Shown: piece after piece, positions 1 through 13,400 of the stretch | Layout of the letters: every line of letters starts with the position of its first letter | Numbering within the stretch: position 1 is the first letter of the stretch | NCBI RefSeq assembly: GCF_902167145.1 | Contig: NC_050097.1 | Coordinates: forward strand, 139,773,982-139,837,981 | From: Zea mays | Taxonomy: Eukaryota; Streptophyta; Magnoliopsida; Poales; Poaceae | DNA: 64,000 nucleotides | Direction: 5' to 3' | The notes under the pieces: model-generated | Told to the model about the DNA's origin: nothing | The model's input: the letters and a program-made list of their open reading frames with translations, nothing else | Database searches by the model: none | Position numbers and translations under genes: made by a program

Positions 1-484
1 TCCCACAAACAACCACAAAAACTATGACCCATACACGTCATTCGATGTTGAGCTGATACTCTCCCAACCTCGATTCTAGACCTGATGAGAGCAGTTCACA
101 ATCCCTCCTCACCTCCAGCACCATCGACGATGATGGAAACATGCATGTTGGATTCATTATATTTGTTGATGTACATCGGCATCGAACCAACACTTGCTTC
201 TCCACCACCACCACTATTGGCTCCAGCTCCAGCTCCAACCAATACTAGAGTATTTGTGTCAGAGGAACATATGTGTAAACCAACCACTTGGTGCATACCG
301 TGGAAACCAACAAAATAGTGGAGATAGAAGGGTGTATTTGAAATTATACCAACGAAGGTGGAAGAGTTGTTTTGAGAGCTGATGTATGGTGGGAGGGTTG
401 TTTAAAAAATATCTTGACTGTTTGCAACAAGTGGGATGTTTGCACGTGATACATGTGTGTTCTCTAGTATATCATCAACTAGTT
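1..484. other. Non-coding flank, nothing recognised
   Basis: Only short overlapping open frames occur on both strands here. None shows family motifs or a codon pattern that favours one frame. The stretch has short CCACCA- and CCAGCT-type simple repeats around 195-240. I see no gene in it. Confidence 0.5.
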
Positions 485-705
485 AATGTTCTGGCTTTAG
501 TACCGACTGGAGTCATCAACCAGTACTAATTACTCGGGTACAGATTTGTTACCGATTGGTGGCTCCAACCAGTTCTAAATATAGGACATTAGTATCAATT
601 GTTACAACCAATCAATACTAATACTTCGCTAAAGTCATGACAGTTTAGATTGATACTGATGCCTGCATTAGCACCACTTTTAACTCAACCGATACTAAAT
701 GTTAG
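485..705. repeat. Array of diverged palindromes (CACTA-like subterminal repeats)
   Basis: Four successive units of about 35-50 bp each read roughly TTAGTACCGRYTGG...CCAACCRGTACTAA, so each is a degenerate hairpin. They lie near 492-530, 540-580, 588-632 and 645-700. Palindromic units of this kind are common in subterminal regions of grass CACTA (En/Spm) elements. I see no CACTA terminus or transposase nearby, so the class is an inference. Confidence 0.4.
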
Positions 706-859
706 AGATCTAAAGCCTATTTATGTGGTAGTGGAGATGAATTGGAGCAGTGCAATTTGATTAAACAAAGGCTATTGCACCATTAGAGTGCACAAAAAGG
801 AATAGTGCATACGCTAGACACAGAAAGAAGGCCAATCCTAGTTTTTTAAGATTCGTTGG

Positions 860-3800
860 TGTGATGGAACCTCCCAAGTCATTAGGCCCACCTACAGTTG
901 TCCTTGTCCAACGGACCTCAGACAACCCTGCAGGTGCACCTGATCACTTGACAAGTTCGGTATCTGAATTCCTTACCTTTCCCAAGAGCGTTTCACCCGT
1001 CACGTAGACATTACAATTCATCGGAGATACGAAAGTGCGGAAGAAGTTACAATAACTTACTTTATTGAAAAGTAAGACAGAGTTATATAGTTACAGACCA
1101 GAACAAAATATATAAGTGTTGAGTATTATTATTACAAAACATGGGAGGCAAAAACCCCTCCCAAATAAACAGTAAAAGTTTTTATCGGAGGGCCTTTCCT
1201 CCTGCAGCTTTAGTCTTGATTCTCTTCTTTCGGTACCACCTTGGAACAAAAGCAACAAAAGTTTGCTGCTTCTTCACCTAAAACAACATGGGACAAAGCC
1301 CTGAGTACGAAGTGTACTTTCGCAAGACTTACCCGACAAAGTAAAAGACTCTCAAGGATATGCCGGCTTTAAGGGAGCCAAGGTAAGGCTTGTCAATAAT
1401 CAATGACTCTGTTTGCAGAAATGCTTACTAATAGTGGATTCTTAAAAATCCAGTTTTATTTGTCAGGTTTAGTAAAATTACCTGCAACTAGAGTTCTTTC
1501 CACCCTAGTTCAATCACTTGACCTGCACTAGCTAATTACTTAACAACCCTTCATCTTTACTGGATTGCTACGTGTAAGTCAATGACCAAGTCTTCATGTC
1601 CGCGAAGTTACGACGATCCGAATTGATTATACTCAGCTGAGGATCTCCAATCGCACGACATATGTAGCACTTAACCCTTGCATATGTCAACTCACCACCG
1701 GGGTTCTTAAGACCAGATCAGGTTCACGCCAACCGAGAGCACAGATACACCACCATCCAGCCTCTTGCCATGGAGGGTACACGCTACTCTCGCCATCTCT
1801 CCACTCCCATTGCGTGTTATCTTATTCTGGTATTAGTCTGCCCGAGGCAAAGCTTACCCATGATGAGGCATGTGACCAGTTAAAGGGTCCTCGGTCAGCA
1901 AGCCTACATCGAGACGATCCTTAATCGACTCAGCCGGAGACACTACACCGAGACTCTCTTCTCGTGCAAGTCACCTGCCCGGTCTCAGCTTTATCATTTC
2001 AAACCCAAAGTTTGGTACCTGGCAGAGGTACATCTTTTCCGATGTTGAACCCATCACGGCTGTGATGGATTCACCATCAGGTTTTTATTTTCGAAAACAT
2101 CCCTCCCACTTTGAAGCATCATCTTTTGTAAAAGCAAAACATTTTTGTTTTCCTAGAGCAAAGCTAAGCATAAGAAAAACCTTTTGTAAAACAGGGATTT
2201 GAGAAGTAATCAAATCCAAGGAAGGAAATGCAGGAATTGGTTTAGCACACAACTCCTATCACCTAATGCATCAAGCAAGTGAGAAAGATTTTAAAAGGAA
2301 CAAGGAGGTGGCAAATGCACCGGGGCTTGCCTTGTGTTACTGGTGAATCAGGATCTGTTTTGCAGATATCAAAATAAAAGCAGTTGCCTGCCTGATGTTC
2401 CTCATGTGGTGGTGGTGATGAAGTCCTTGTCTCTTCAACCTCTACTTCTTCCTCGTTTTCTAAATATAGCCAAGTATAATAATGAATGCTCATGTAATGC
2501 TCATGAATATGCAAAGATACTAAAAGTTTATTATCTAAGGTCTTGAATACAACTTTCCTTCACGGATCTCCGAGAACTTAGGGTTTTCAGAGTTAATAGT
2601 GAAGTTCATAGAGCAGGGGCTAGGGTTTTGGGTTCTAAGTATCAAACATGGTCCAAATCATACCAAACTTTACCCAAGGCTTTTAAATATCATTTAGAGT
2701 TTACCCTAAAAATTTAATGAATTTTGGGATTATAAATTGTTTTATAAAATTCAAGAAGTACATAATTTAACTGTTTAAAATACCCCAAAATTCCCTATTG
2801 TAACTAAAAATCATGAAACTATTTTTATTAAATACTATAGAAAATTATAAACCTCGCAAAATTGGTTTGGTATTTTTATCATTTTTCTACAATTTTCTAG
2901 AATTTCTTTAGCTCTGGCAGAAAAAGAAAAGATATGAACAGTAGTGGACTGAAACCGGCCCAAGTCAGCCCATCATAGGCAGAAGCGCGCCCGCGCGCGC
3001 CCGCACTGTCTGCCTTGCGAATAAGTCCCTGATGATTTAAATAACAGGAAAACGGTCACATCACTATTCCTCTGTCTCACTGACAGCTTACAAAAACACC
3101 CCTGCGCTTTCTTCTTTTCACAATTTCCAATCCACGACGGAGAACAGCGGGGAGCCGAGCTTCGGCGAGCGCGTATCGGCTAGAATACTTGATGACTAGT
3201 GTTCTTCTTTGGCAGAGACTAAATTCAAGACCTAAAGAGGGTTTCCCCTCAACTAATTTCACTAATGGCGCTCTAATACGCTTTGTCCACGGTGACAACG
3301 GGCACCACGAACAACCAAGCGCGTTCCCAGCGATCTAAGGGGTCCTAGCTCAATTGAGTTGGTCGGGGAGTATCAGGGGCACACTGGAACACTAAAACGG
3401 GAGAGCAAAGGATATGAGCGGACCTGAGACGCGCTGGCCACGGCGAGGTCAAACCAAGCGGTGTTCTTGAGTGATTTGGGGGAAATAAGAAATTGGAGCT
3501 CTCTGGTGAACAATTGGAGGCACAACTTGGTGGCTTGGTGCGTGATTACCCTACAGACTTGATGGTGCACTCAATTTATAGAGTCTATGAGCGGTGGCCT
3601 GTGAATTAGACGAAGACGCGTGGCGGTCGGAGAAACAGGAAGTTACTAGCGCGCGTGATTGGTATCCTATTACCGTGGCAAGCTCCCCGGCGATGAACGG
3701 ACGGCTAATGCGAGTCACAGCGATGCGGTGGATGTGCCAAGCCACGTGGCGCAAGGCCATGAAGTGGCTGTCTCCGGCGAACTCATCTGAATCCGCCGTG

Positions 3801-4882
3801 GCTAGCTCGGTTACGGTGGTCGGAGTAATTTAGTGGCCGGAGCATATCCACGATGTGATATTTACTGACCCCAGGCGCTATCCAACTGATCTGAGCGTGA
3901 ATCACAGCGGCGAAAGCACGAATCCGTGTGCAGCTCGTCGGCGGCGAGGGCACTGAGCTGGCGATCTAATCAGCGCATTGTACCATCGCGAACTTCTTCG
4001 GTCAGCCTGACAGTCGATGTTTAGGGCAGATTTTCTCCCAATTTTCCATGGCAACACAACCAATGCTCTGCAGCAAAGTTGTAGCCCTACAAACCATCTT
4101 TACTTTTGCTACAGCATCCCTAGTCAAATTCCCACTGGATCATGATTGAATTCGAGCCCTAAGTTCATGTAATTCCACTGTCAGTCTGAATTCAGACTCC
4201 AAGCATTCTGACAGCCCATCCTTGGGTCTAATTATCTCCAAATTTCTTATGTAACCAAAGCTTAATCTCTATAGTAAAGTTTCTCCCATTTTATAACTCT
4301 ACAAACTTGATGTGGTGACCTAGGGCAAAATCTTCATAATTTGGAAGTTACAAAGCTTCAAAGTTGAGCCAATTTTTTGAATTTTAGACTTAACTCATTA
4401 GTGTTTGAATGGTGCTTTTTGCAAATAAGTCCAATTCCCATCTTTTGACTTGGAAACCCTCAAATATGTGATCCTCATGACTTTAGGTATCCTAATACCT
4501 TGGTTTTTGCACTTTAGCCCAAAAGTGTGCACATTTGTTCAAATAACCCCCTAGGGTTTAAGTCTACGGCTTTCTAGGGTTCTGTTTAGGGTTTTTGGTG
4601 CTCTTAGGGTTTGGATATCCCTTAAATTCATTAATGGTGGTATTTTATGATCATTATTATCAAGTTTTGAAGTTTTCTCTTGTTTAGGCTTTGGTTACCC
4701 CTTTATGCCCAATCTAGGGTTAAACACTATACCCTAGGGTTTCACTTATGAAATGTCACATCAATACAACTTGTTTGAACTTTTGCCTAGTGAATGCATT
4801 CTAGGTGTGACAAACACATGATATGTCAATGCTTATGATGTTATGCTCAAATTTTAGTAACAGTAACACCAGGGGTGTTACA
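860..4882 (-). repeat. 3' LTR of the chromovirus (left copy)
   Basis: About 4023 bp. It starts TGTGATGG and ends GTGTTACA on the plus strand, so in element sense it begins TGTAACACC. It contains a minus-strand TATA box (TATAAATTG, plus coordinates 3572-3580). It matches 10478-14505 almost base for base. The ORFs near 3077-3833 fall inside the LTR and repeat in the other copy, so I do not treat them as genes. Confidence 0.93.
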
Positions 4883-4894
4883 TCCTTCCCCCAT
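4883..4894 (-). other. Polypurine tract of the chromovirus
   Basis: The minus strand reads GGGGGAAGGA directly before the LTR start TGTAACACC. This is the expected plus-strand priming site of reverse transcription and fixes the orientation of the element. Confidence 0.85.
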
Positions 4895-5034
4895 AAAAGA
4901 ATCTCGTCCCGAGATTAAAAGTCCTAGGGCAAGTAATGGAAAAGGAAACACGACATATCTTTATTTCCTTATTTTTGGCACAAGGCAGGGGTGGTTTGGG
5001 GTTCACTCCTCTTATTACAACAAATGTGCATACT

Positions 5035-8000
5035 TTACAGATTACATGAGGCTAAAAAGCCTAGGAAATTCTTTTCTAAAAAGTCTTGAGCTTCCCATGT
5101 AGCCTCATCTTCTGTATGTTGGTTCCACTGTATCTTGTAAAACTTGAGAGTTTTTCTTCGGGTAATCCTGTCCTTTTGATCCAAGACTCGAATAGGGAGT
5201 TCTGAATACGTCAAGTCTGGTTCTAAGGCAACATCCGTTACTTCAATGGTTCGATCGGGAACCCGAAGACACTTCTTCAATTGAGACACGTGGAACACAT
5301 TATGTACTGCAGACAAGGTTTCGGGTAACTGAAGTCGGTATGCCACTGGTCCATATCTTTCAAGGATAGGAAAAGGACCAATGTATCGAGGTGCAAGATC
5401 CCCTTTACCCCGAAATGTGATACACCCTTCATTGGTGAAACTTTTAGGTAGACATAATCTCCAACTAGAAAGTACAAGGGTTGTCGTCGCTTGTCTGCGT
5501 AACTCTTTTGACAAGCTTGAGCTTTCTTCAAATTATGAATTATTTGTTGAACTTTCTCTTCTGTCTCCTTTACCATATCAGGCCTGAAGAAATTTCTTTC
5601 ACCTGGTTCAGACCAGTTTAACGGAGTACGACATCGTCGTCCATATAAAGCTTTTGAAGGGTGCCATCTTAATGATTTCTTGATAGCTATTATTATATGA
5701 GAACTCCGCTAATCGTAAACAATCATCCCATTTTTGTGGGAATTTCAGAACACATGCTCGCAACATATCTTCAAGTATCTGATTTACCCTCTCAGTCTGC
5801 CCACTGGTTTGGGGATGGTAGGCCGAACTGTGAAGCAACTTGGTACCCAAGGATTTATGAAGTGCTTCCCAAAACTTGGCTACAAATTGCGGTCCACGAT
5901 CCGACACTATAGTCTTTGGAACCCCATGTAGACTAAGAATACGAGCAATGGACAATTGGGCATAGACAATAATCGGGTGATCTGTCTTGACTGGCAGAAA
6001 TTGAGCAATTTTCGTAAGCCGATCAATTATAACCCAAATAGAATCATACCCTTTTGCGGTCCTAGGCAATCCCACAATGAAGTCCATGCTTATATCCTCC
6101 CATTTCCATGTTGGAATAGGTAACGATTAATGGACCAGCAGCTTTCATGTGTATGGCCTTGACACGTCTACAAGTGTCACATCTTGCCACATAGCGTGCG
6201 ATTTGAATCTTCATCTTTGTCCACCAATAATGCTGTTTTAGATCATGATACATCTTAGTGCTTCCGGGATGAATAGAATAGCGACTAAGATGCGCTTCAT
6301 CCAAAATTTGCTGGCGGATCTCATCGTTCTTAGGCACAACTATGCGGTTGTTAAACCATACAACACCTTGATCATCTCTTCTTAAGCAGTTGGCTTTACC
6401 AGCTTCTATTTTCTCATGAATGTGTTTCATTCCCTCATCATTTCTTTGTGCGTCAATTATTCTTTGCAGGATGACTGACTCAAGCTTCAAGTGATTTGAA
6501 ATTCCATGATGAATCATTCCCAGGTTTAGCTTCTCCATTTCTTGGCATAAAGTAATGTCAGAAGTTTCTATCGTCACACAATGGCAGGAAACCTTGCGGC
6601 TTAACGCATCTGCCACTACATTAGCTTTTCCTGGGTGATAGTGAATCTCTAATTCATAATCCTTTATCAGATCGAGCCATCTCCTTTGTCTCATATTAAG
6701 CTCTGACTGGGTAAAGATATACTTCAAGCTCTTATGATCTGTATAAATGTGACAGACATTCCCAAGTAGATAATGATGCCATATTTTTAGGGCATGAACC
6801 ACCGTAGCTAACTCCAGGTCATGAGTTGGATAATGTTCCTCATGCCGGCGTAACTGCCTTGAAGCATAAGATATCACTCGGCCTTCTTGCATTAGAACAC
6901 AGCCGAGACCACTGCCTGATGCGTCACAATACACATCAAAGGGCTTTTCAATGTCTGGTTGAGCCAATACCGGAGCAGTGGTCAATAATACTTTCAGCTG
7001 CTCAAAGGCTTCATTACATCATGAAGACCAATTAAATTTAGTATCATTCTTTAATAAACTTGTGATTGGTTTCACAAGCTTGGAAAAATCTGGTATGAAT
7101 CGGCGGTAATAACCAGCCAGTCCAAGGAAACTTTGGACTTGATGTACAGTGGTTGGGGGTTTCCACTCCAAAATATCCTTGACTTTGCTGGGATCCACCA
7201 CAATCCCCTTGGCAGATAATACATGTCCCCGAAATTGGATCTCCTCCAGCCAGAATGCGCACTTACTGAACTTAGCATATAACTGGTGTTCCCTTAAGCG
7301 CGTTAATACAATCCGCAAATGCCGAGCATGCTCCTCTTCATTCTTGGAGTATATTAAGATATCATCAATGAATACCACCATAAATTTGTCCAACTCAGGC
7401 ATAAATACCGAGTTCATCAGATATGTGAAGTGGGCAGGAGCATTTGTCAGTCCGAAAGACATAACCAGATATTCAAATAATCCATACCGCGTGGTGAATG
7501 CGGTCTTTGGTATATCTTCGGGTCGGATACGGATCTGGTGATAACCCGACCTGAGGTCAATCTTGGAGAATACCCGGGCTCCAGTAAGTTGATCAAATAG
7601 AATGTCAATCTGGAGAAGAGGGTACTTATTCTTGATGGTGACCTCATTAAGGGGTCTATAATCCACGCACATCCGTAGAGTTTGGTCCATATTCTTGACA
7701 AAGATGGCTGGACAACCCCAAGGTGATGAACTTGGTCGGATAAATCCTTTCTCAAGTAGATCTTGCAATTGGGTCTTGAGTTCTGCTAGTTCATTTGGAG
7801 GCATTCGGTACTACCTTCTAGAAATAGGAGTCGTACCGGGCTTCAACTCAATCACAAATTCTACATCTCTTTCTGGAGGCAATCCAGGCAAATCTTCAGG
7901 AAAGACGTCCGAGAATTCACATACTACCGGAATATCTTGGATCTCCAGTATGATGGCTTCATATACTCTGCCACACGGTTTAGCTGGAATAGCTACGGGG

Positions 8001-8212
8001 ATAGACAAAAGAACCTCTTCTTGGCCATAACTCAACCTGATGGTTCTCAGATCAGTTTTGAGGATTGCTTTATGCTGGGCTAACCAATTCATGCCCAAAA
8101 TTACATCTATATCTTGGCCTTTTAGAACAATCATGTTTGTAGGAAAGTCCCGTTCAGCCAATGTTACGGGCACATGGTAAGCCACCTCTTTAGTAAATAT
8201 TTGTCCCCAGGC
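5035..8212 (-). pseudogene. Chromovirus pol (PR end, RT, RNase H, integrase, chromodomain), broken
   Basis: From 5' to 3' on the minus strand: the end of the protease region and the RT linker (8185-7811); RT (7804-7019) with active-site FIDD in [12 protein letters not shown]; RNase H (about 6950-6580) with the YCDAS start and TDHKSL; the integrase HHCC zinc finger (about 6300-6150); the integrase core (6087-5608) with SDRGPQF and the ERVNQILED glutamate; and a C-terminal chromodomain-like segment (about 5220-5040) with WEAQDFLEKNF. Breaks: a stop TAG at 7811, TGA at 7019, an apparent 2-nt deletion near 6127, a 1-nt insertion near 5660 and a 1-nt deletion in a G run near 5405. Each reading frame resumes the family pattern after the break, so these are lesions in one polyprotein. 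Confidence 0.9.
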
Positions 8213-9558
8213 GAATGAATTATAAACCCTTCCCTTGATTCATGGTATGGCATGCGATATTGCTCCACAAACTTTTTGCTTATGAATGTATGTGAAGCGC
8301 TAGAATCAAAAAGGATAATGGCAGGGTGATTGGCCACGAGAAACGTACCCATCATAACCGGTTCGCCTTCCGGTGTTGTGGCTATTTGAGTATAATAAAT
8401 CCGCCCTGTTTTCCTCATATTTCTGCCCGCGGTATTGTTTGCCGCATTTCCCTTGCCTTGAGCAGAACTCCCGGAACTCTGCTGACTATTTGATCGATTC
8501 TGCTTCGGGTATGGACAGTCCTTGATAAAATGTCTGGACTTTCCACAATTAAAGCAGCCTGTTGAAGAGCTTGGGAGAGCGGGGAAACGAGTACCAGGGG
8601 CACCCGACTGATTTGTGGCGGTGGGGGCAGCGGTAGGACGGATAAAAATCGGTTGCTTGAAAGGATATGAGGGTGGGCGCGATGAAGAACGATTCTGATT
8701 AAAAGGTTGGATTACCAACCTTTGTCTTTTCTCAGGCCCCTGATTGGGCCTGTCACCTACATTGCCCTTTGATTTTCCTGAGCCTGCATATTTGGCTTCA
8801 ACTGCCAGCGCCGTGCTGACAGCCCTTCTGTAAGAAAGATCAATGCAGGTGGCCATCTTTCGTTGCATTCGATCATTAAGGCCTCTCATGAAGCAATTCC
8901 TCTTCTTTAAATCTATGTTGACTTGATCGATAGTGTATTGGGACAAGTGGTTGAATTTATTGAGATACTGAGTGACAGTATCCCCACCCTGTTTGAGCTT
9001 CATAAACTCCTCCTGCTTCATATGGAGCACCCCTTCAGGTATATAGTGCTCCTGGAAGGCCAGTTTGAACTCATCCCATGTAATTTGATGGCCGACCGGC
9101 TGAACGGCTACATAATTTCCCCACCGTGTGCTGGCAGGGCCTCACAATTGTTGCGCCGCAAACAAGGGCTTTTGAGTCTCCGTACATCGGAGAAGCCCGA
9201 ACTTCTGTTCGATAACGCGGATCCACTCATCCGCTTCCAGAGGATCTTCCGCCTTGACAAACAATGGGGGACGTGTCTCTGAGAAATCCAGATATGACAT
9301 TTCGCGGGGTCCTTGCGGATACGCTCGCCCGCCTTGCTGTTGCATTTGTTGCCCCGCCATTTCCCACAGAAAGCGGGTGTTGTCAGATGTGGCATTAACT
9401 AAGGCAGCGATGGCCTCAGCTAATGTTGGAGGTACTGGGGGTGGATTAGGGGTTGCTTCCCTCCCACGGGAGGTTCCTGCCCCATCCTGTGCGTGAGTCT
9501 TGGACAGCATCTGAGGCAAAGAACATTTGGAGAAATATAATATGCCAAAGCAAACCAT
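8164..9558 (-). pseudogene. Chromovirus gag with zinc knuckle and protease start
   Basis: Gag forms the virus-like particle that packages element RNA. The retrotransposon gag domain spans about 9330-8800 (LEADEWIRVIEQKFGLL at its start). A CCHC knuckle CFNCGKSRHFIKDC (CX2CX4HX4C) lies near 8520, followed by the protease site FDSSASHTFIS. The usual motif is DSGAS, so the glycine of the catalytic loop is replaced by serine. An in-frame TGA at 9142 interrupts the gag domain (consistent with CGA to TGA), and a 1-nt deletion near 8210 shifts into the downstream frame. The start at 9558 is the first Met of the open frame. The true start could be a later one at MLSKTHAQD. Confidence 0.88.
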
Positions 9559-9720
9559 CCATTTTACATTACTGAAAAGGGTAATGTTACAAACTTGAAT
9601 TTACAACAGGATTACATTAACTATTACACATTATTACTACTTCTATACTACACTACTCTAGCTTCTTGTCACTTTTGGTAGCCTCGCTGTCAGGTGTAGG
9701 AGACCATTCGTCGACCAAAT

Positions 9721-10278
9721 TCATTGAAGGAGGGGCCTGAAAAGGTCCAGTTCCCCTCCAAGGGCTTCACCCGCTGCTCGAGATGGTCCGGCTCCCATCC
9801 CGATAGGATCCACAGGTACGTTAGGGTGTAGTTGTGAATACAATACATGAACTTCCTCATGTAGTGTATTACAATAAACCTGCAAGTTATCCACGGCTGA
9901 GCTAAGCTCCTCCACGCGGGCTCGAGCTCTAACTTCCTTTACCCAAGCAAGTGAACGAGAGTTAACAGCCCAGTCAAGCGCTAGATCCAGTTCAGCTAGT
10001 TGGTCTTGCAGGTGGCGGATGTCTGTTCTCAATTCGTTTATTCTTTCACCATCCGCGACCCATATATCGTTCCTATGACGGAGTTCTGATCGAAGCTGTT
10101 CAACTTGGGCTTCCAGATCCTCGATTGGATCGTTGCTACCACTGCTACTGTCTTCATGCCGTGGGGCTAGTTGATGGCGGGGTACGCCAATCGGCCCGAT
10201 AGACTTGCGTGCGGTCTTTCTTGTGCGCGGCGGCATATCTCCATGAGGGGAAAATCTTATTAGCATAGTTTTTAGCAT
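9721..10278 (-). CDS. Extra coiled-coil ORF in the leader of the chromovirus
   Basis: This is an intact ORF of 185 codons between the primer binding site (10464-10475) and gag (9558), in the same sense as gag. The N-terminus is basic (PPRTRKTARKS). The middle, about residues 60-140, is rich in heptad-like leucine, glutamate and arginine runs (VEQLRSELRHR, IRHLQDQLAELDLAL, ARVEELSSAVDNL), which predicts a coiled coil. No catalytic motif is visible. An alternative start is the internal Met at MPPRTRK (codon 15). It is the only long frame in this element free of stops, which is notable beside broken gag-pol. Function unknown. It could be an accessory gag-like protein or a frame kept open by chance. 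Confidence 0.6.
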   Translation of the reverse strand: MLKTMLIRFSPHGDMPPRTRKTARKSIGPIGVPRHQLAPRHEDSSSGSNDPIEDLEAQVEQLRSELRHRNDIWVADGERINELRTDIRHLQDQLAELDLALDWAVNSRSLAWVKEVRARARVEELSSAVDNLQVYCNTLHEEVHVLYSQLHPNVPVDPIGMGAGPSRAAGEALGGELDLFRPLLQ

Positions 10279-10463
10279 GATGCATGTATAATTACAGAAT
10301 CAACCTTAGTTGATTCACATCCTCTATACATTGCACTCTACTATCTGGTCTTTAAAGTAAGTATCTCAGAAGGGGATTGGATAAGAAGGAAAGAAATTTT
10401 CTAGATAAGTCTTTGAAAAATCCTTTTTGAAAATGTCTCATAATATCTACAAAGATGGGCTTC

Positions 10464-10475
10464 GCTCCGATACCA
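10464..10475 (-). other. Primer binding site of the chromovirus (initiator tRNA-Met type)
   Basis: The minus strand reads TGGTATCGGAGC two bases inside the right LTR. This differs by one base from the plant initiator tRNA-Met site TGGTATCAGAGC. It marks 10478-14505 as the 5' LTR. Confidence 0.9.
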
Positions 10476-10477
10476 GC

Positions 10478-13400
10478 TATGACGGAACCTGCCAAGTCAT
10501 TAGGCCCACCTATAGTTGTCCTTGTCCAACGGACCTCAGACAACCCTGCAGGTGCACCTGATCACTTGACAAGTTTGGTATTGAATTCCTTACCTTTCCC
10601 AAGAGCGTTTCACCTGTCACGCAGACATTACAATTCATCGGAGATACGAAAGTGCGGAAGCAGTTACAATAAATTACTTTATTGAAAAGTAAGACAGAGT
10701 TATATAGTTACAGACCAGAACAAAATATATAAGTGCTGAGTATTATTATTACAAAACATGGAGGCAAAAACCCCTCCCAAATAAACAGTAAAATTTTTAG
10801 CGGAGGGCCTTTCCTCCTGCAGCTTTAGTCTTGATTCTCTTCTTTCGGTACCACCTTGGAACAGAAGCAACAAAAGTTTGCTACTTCTTCACCTAAAACA
10901 ACATGGGACAAAGCCCTGAGTATGAAGTGTACTTTCACAAGACTTACCCGACAAAGTAAAAGACTCTCAAGGATATGGTGGCTTTAAGGGAGTCAAGGTA
11001 AGGCTTGTCAATAATCAATGACTCTGTTTGCAGAAATGCTTACTAATAGTGGATCCTTAAAAATCCAGTTTTATTTATCAGGTTAAGTAAAATTACCTGC
11101 AACTAGAGTTCTTTCTACCCTAGTTCAATCACTTGACCTGCACTAGCCAATTACTTAACAACCCTTCATCTTTACTGGATTGCTACGTGTAAGTCAGTGA
11201 CCAAGTCTTCATGTCCGCAAAGTTACAGTGATCCGAATTGATTATACTCAGCTGAGGATCTCCAATCACATGACATATGTAGCACTTAACCCTTGCATAT
11301 GTCAACTCGCCACCGGGGTTCTTAAGACCAGATCAGGTTCACGCCAACCGAGAGCATAGATACACCACCGTCCAGCGTCTTGCCACAGAGGGTACACGCT
11401 ACTCTCGCCATCTCTCCACTCCCATTGTGTGTTATCTTATTCTGGTATTAGTCTTCCCGAGGCAAAGCTTACCCATGATGAGGAATGTGACCAGTTAAAG
11501 GGTCCTCAGTCAGCAGGCCTACATCGAGACGGTCCTTAATCGACTCAGCCGGAGACACTACACCAAGACTCTCTTCTTGTGCAAGTCATCAGCCCGGTCT
11601 TAGCTTTATCATTTCAAACCCAAAGTTTGGTACCTGGCAGAGGTACATCTTTCCCGATGTTGAACCCATCACGACCGTGATGGATTCACCATCAGGTTTT
11701 TATTTTCGAAAACATCCCTCCCACTTTGAAGCATCATCTTTTGTAAAAGCAAAACATTTTTGTTTTCCTAGAGCAAAGCTAAGCATAAGAAAAACCTTTT
11801 GTAAAACAAGGATTTGAGGAGAAGTAATCAAATCCAAGGAAGGAAATGCAGGAATTGGTTTAGCACACAACTCCTATCACCTAATGCATCAAGCAAGTGA
11901 GAAAGATTTTAAAAGGAACAAGGAGGTGGCAAATGCACCGGGGCTTGCCTTGTGTTACTAGTGAATCAGGCTCTGTTCCGCAGATATCAAAATAAAAGCA
12001 GTTGCCTGCCTGATGTTCCTCGGGTAGTGGTGGTGATGAAGTCCTTGTCTCTTCAACCTCTATTTCTTCCTCGTTTTCTAAATATAGCCAAGTATAATAA
12101 TGAATTCTCATGTAATGCTCATGAAGATGCAAATATACTAAAAGTTTATTATCTAAGGTCTTGAATACAACTTTCCGTCACGGATCTCCGAGAACTTAGG
12201 GTTTTCGGAGTTAATAGTGAAGTTCATAGAGCAGGGGCTAGGGTTTTGGGTTCTAAGTATCAAACATGGTCCAAATCATACCAAACTTTACCCAAGGCTT
12301 TTAAATATCATTTAGAGTGTACCCTAAAAATGTAATGAATTTTGGGATTATAAATTATTTTATAAAATTCCAGAAGTACATAATTTAACTGTTTAAAATA
12401 CCCCAAAATTCCGTATTGTAAGTAAAAATCATGAAACTATTTTTATTAAATACTATAGGAAATTAGAAACCTCGCAAAATTGGTTTGGTATTTTTATCAT
12501 TTTTCTACAATTTTCTAGAATTTCTTTAGCTCTCGCAGAAAAAGAAAAAGAAAATATATGAACAGTAGTGGACCGAAACCGGCCCAAGTCAGCCCATCAC
12601 AGGCAGAAGCGCGCCCGCGCGCGCCCGCACTGTCGGCCTTGCGAATAAATCCCTGATGATTTAAATAACAGGAAAACGGTCAGAGCACTATTCCTCTGTC
12701 TCACTAACAGCTTACAAAAACACCCCTACACTTTCTTCTTTTCACAATTTCCAATCCACGACAGAGAACGGCAGGGAGCCGAGCTCCGGCGAGCGTGTAT
12801 CGGCTAGAATACTTGATGACTGGTGTTCTTCTTTGGCAGAGACTGAATTCAAGACCTAAAGAGGGTTTCCCCTCAACTAATTTCACTAATGGCGCTCTAA
12901 TACGCTGTGTCCACGGTGACAACGGGCACCACGAACAACCAAGCGCGTTCCCGGCGATCTAAGGGATCCTAGCTCAATTGAGTTGGTCGGGGAGTATCAG
13001 GGGCACACTAGAACGCTAAAACGGGAGAGCAAAGGATATGAGCGGACCTGAGACGCGTTGGCCATGGCTAGGTCAAACCGAGCGGTGTTCTTGAGTGATT
13101 TAGGGAAAATAAGAAATTGGAGCTCTCTGGTGAATAATTGGAGGCACGACTTGGTGGCTTGGTGCGTGATTACCCTACGGACCCGACGGTGCGCTCAATT
13201 TATAGAGTCTGTGAGTGGTGGCCGGTGAATTAGACGAAGACGCGCGGCGGTCGAAGAAACAGGAAGTTACTAGCGCGCGTGATTGGTGTCCTATTACCGT
13301 GGCAAGCTCCCCGGTGATGAACGGACGGCTAATGCGAGTCACGGCGATGCGGTGGATGTGCCAAGGCACGTGGAGCAAGGCCATGAAGCGGCTGTCTCTG

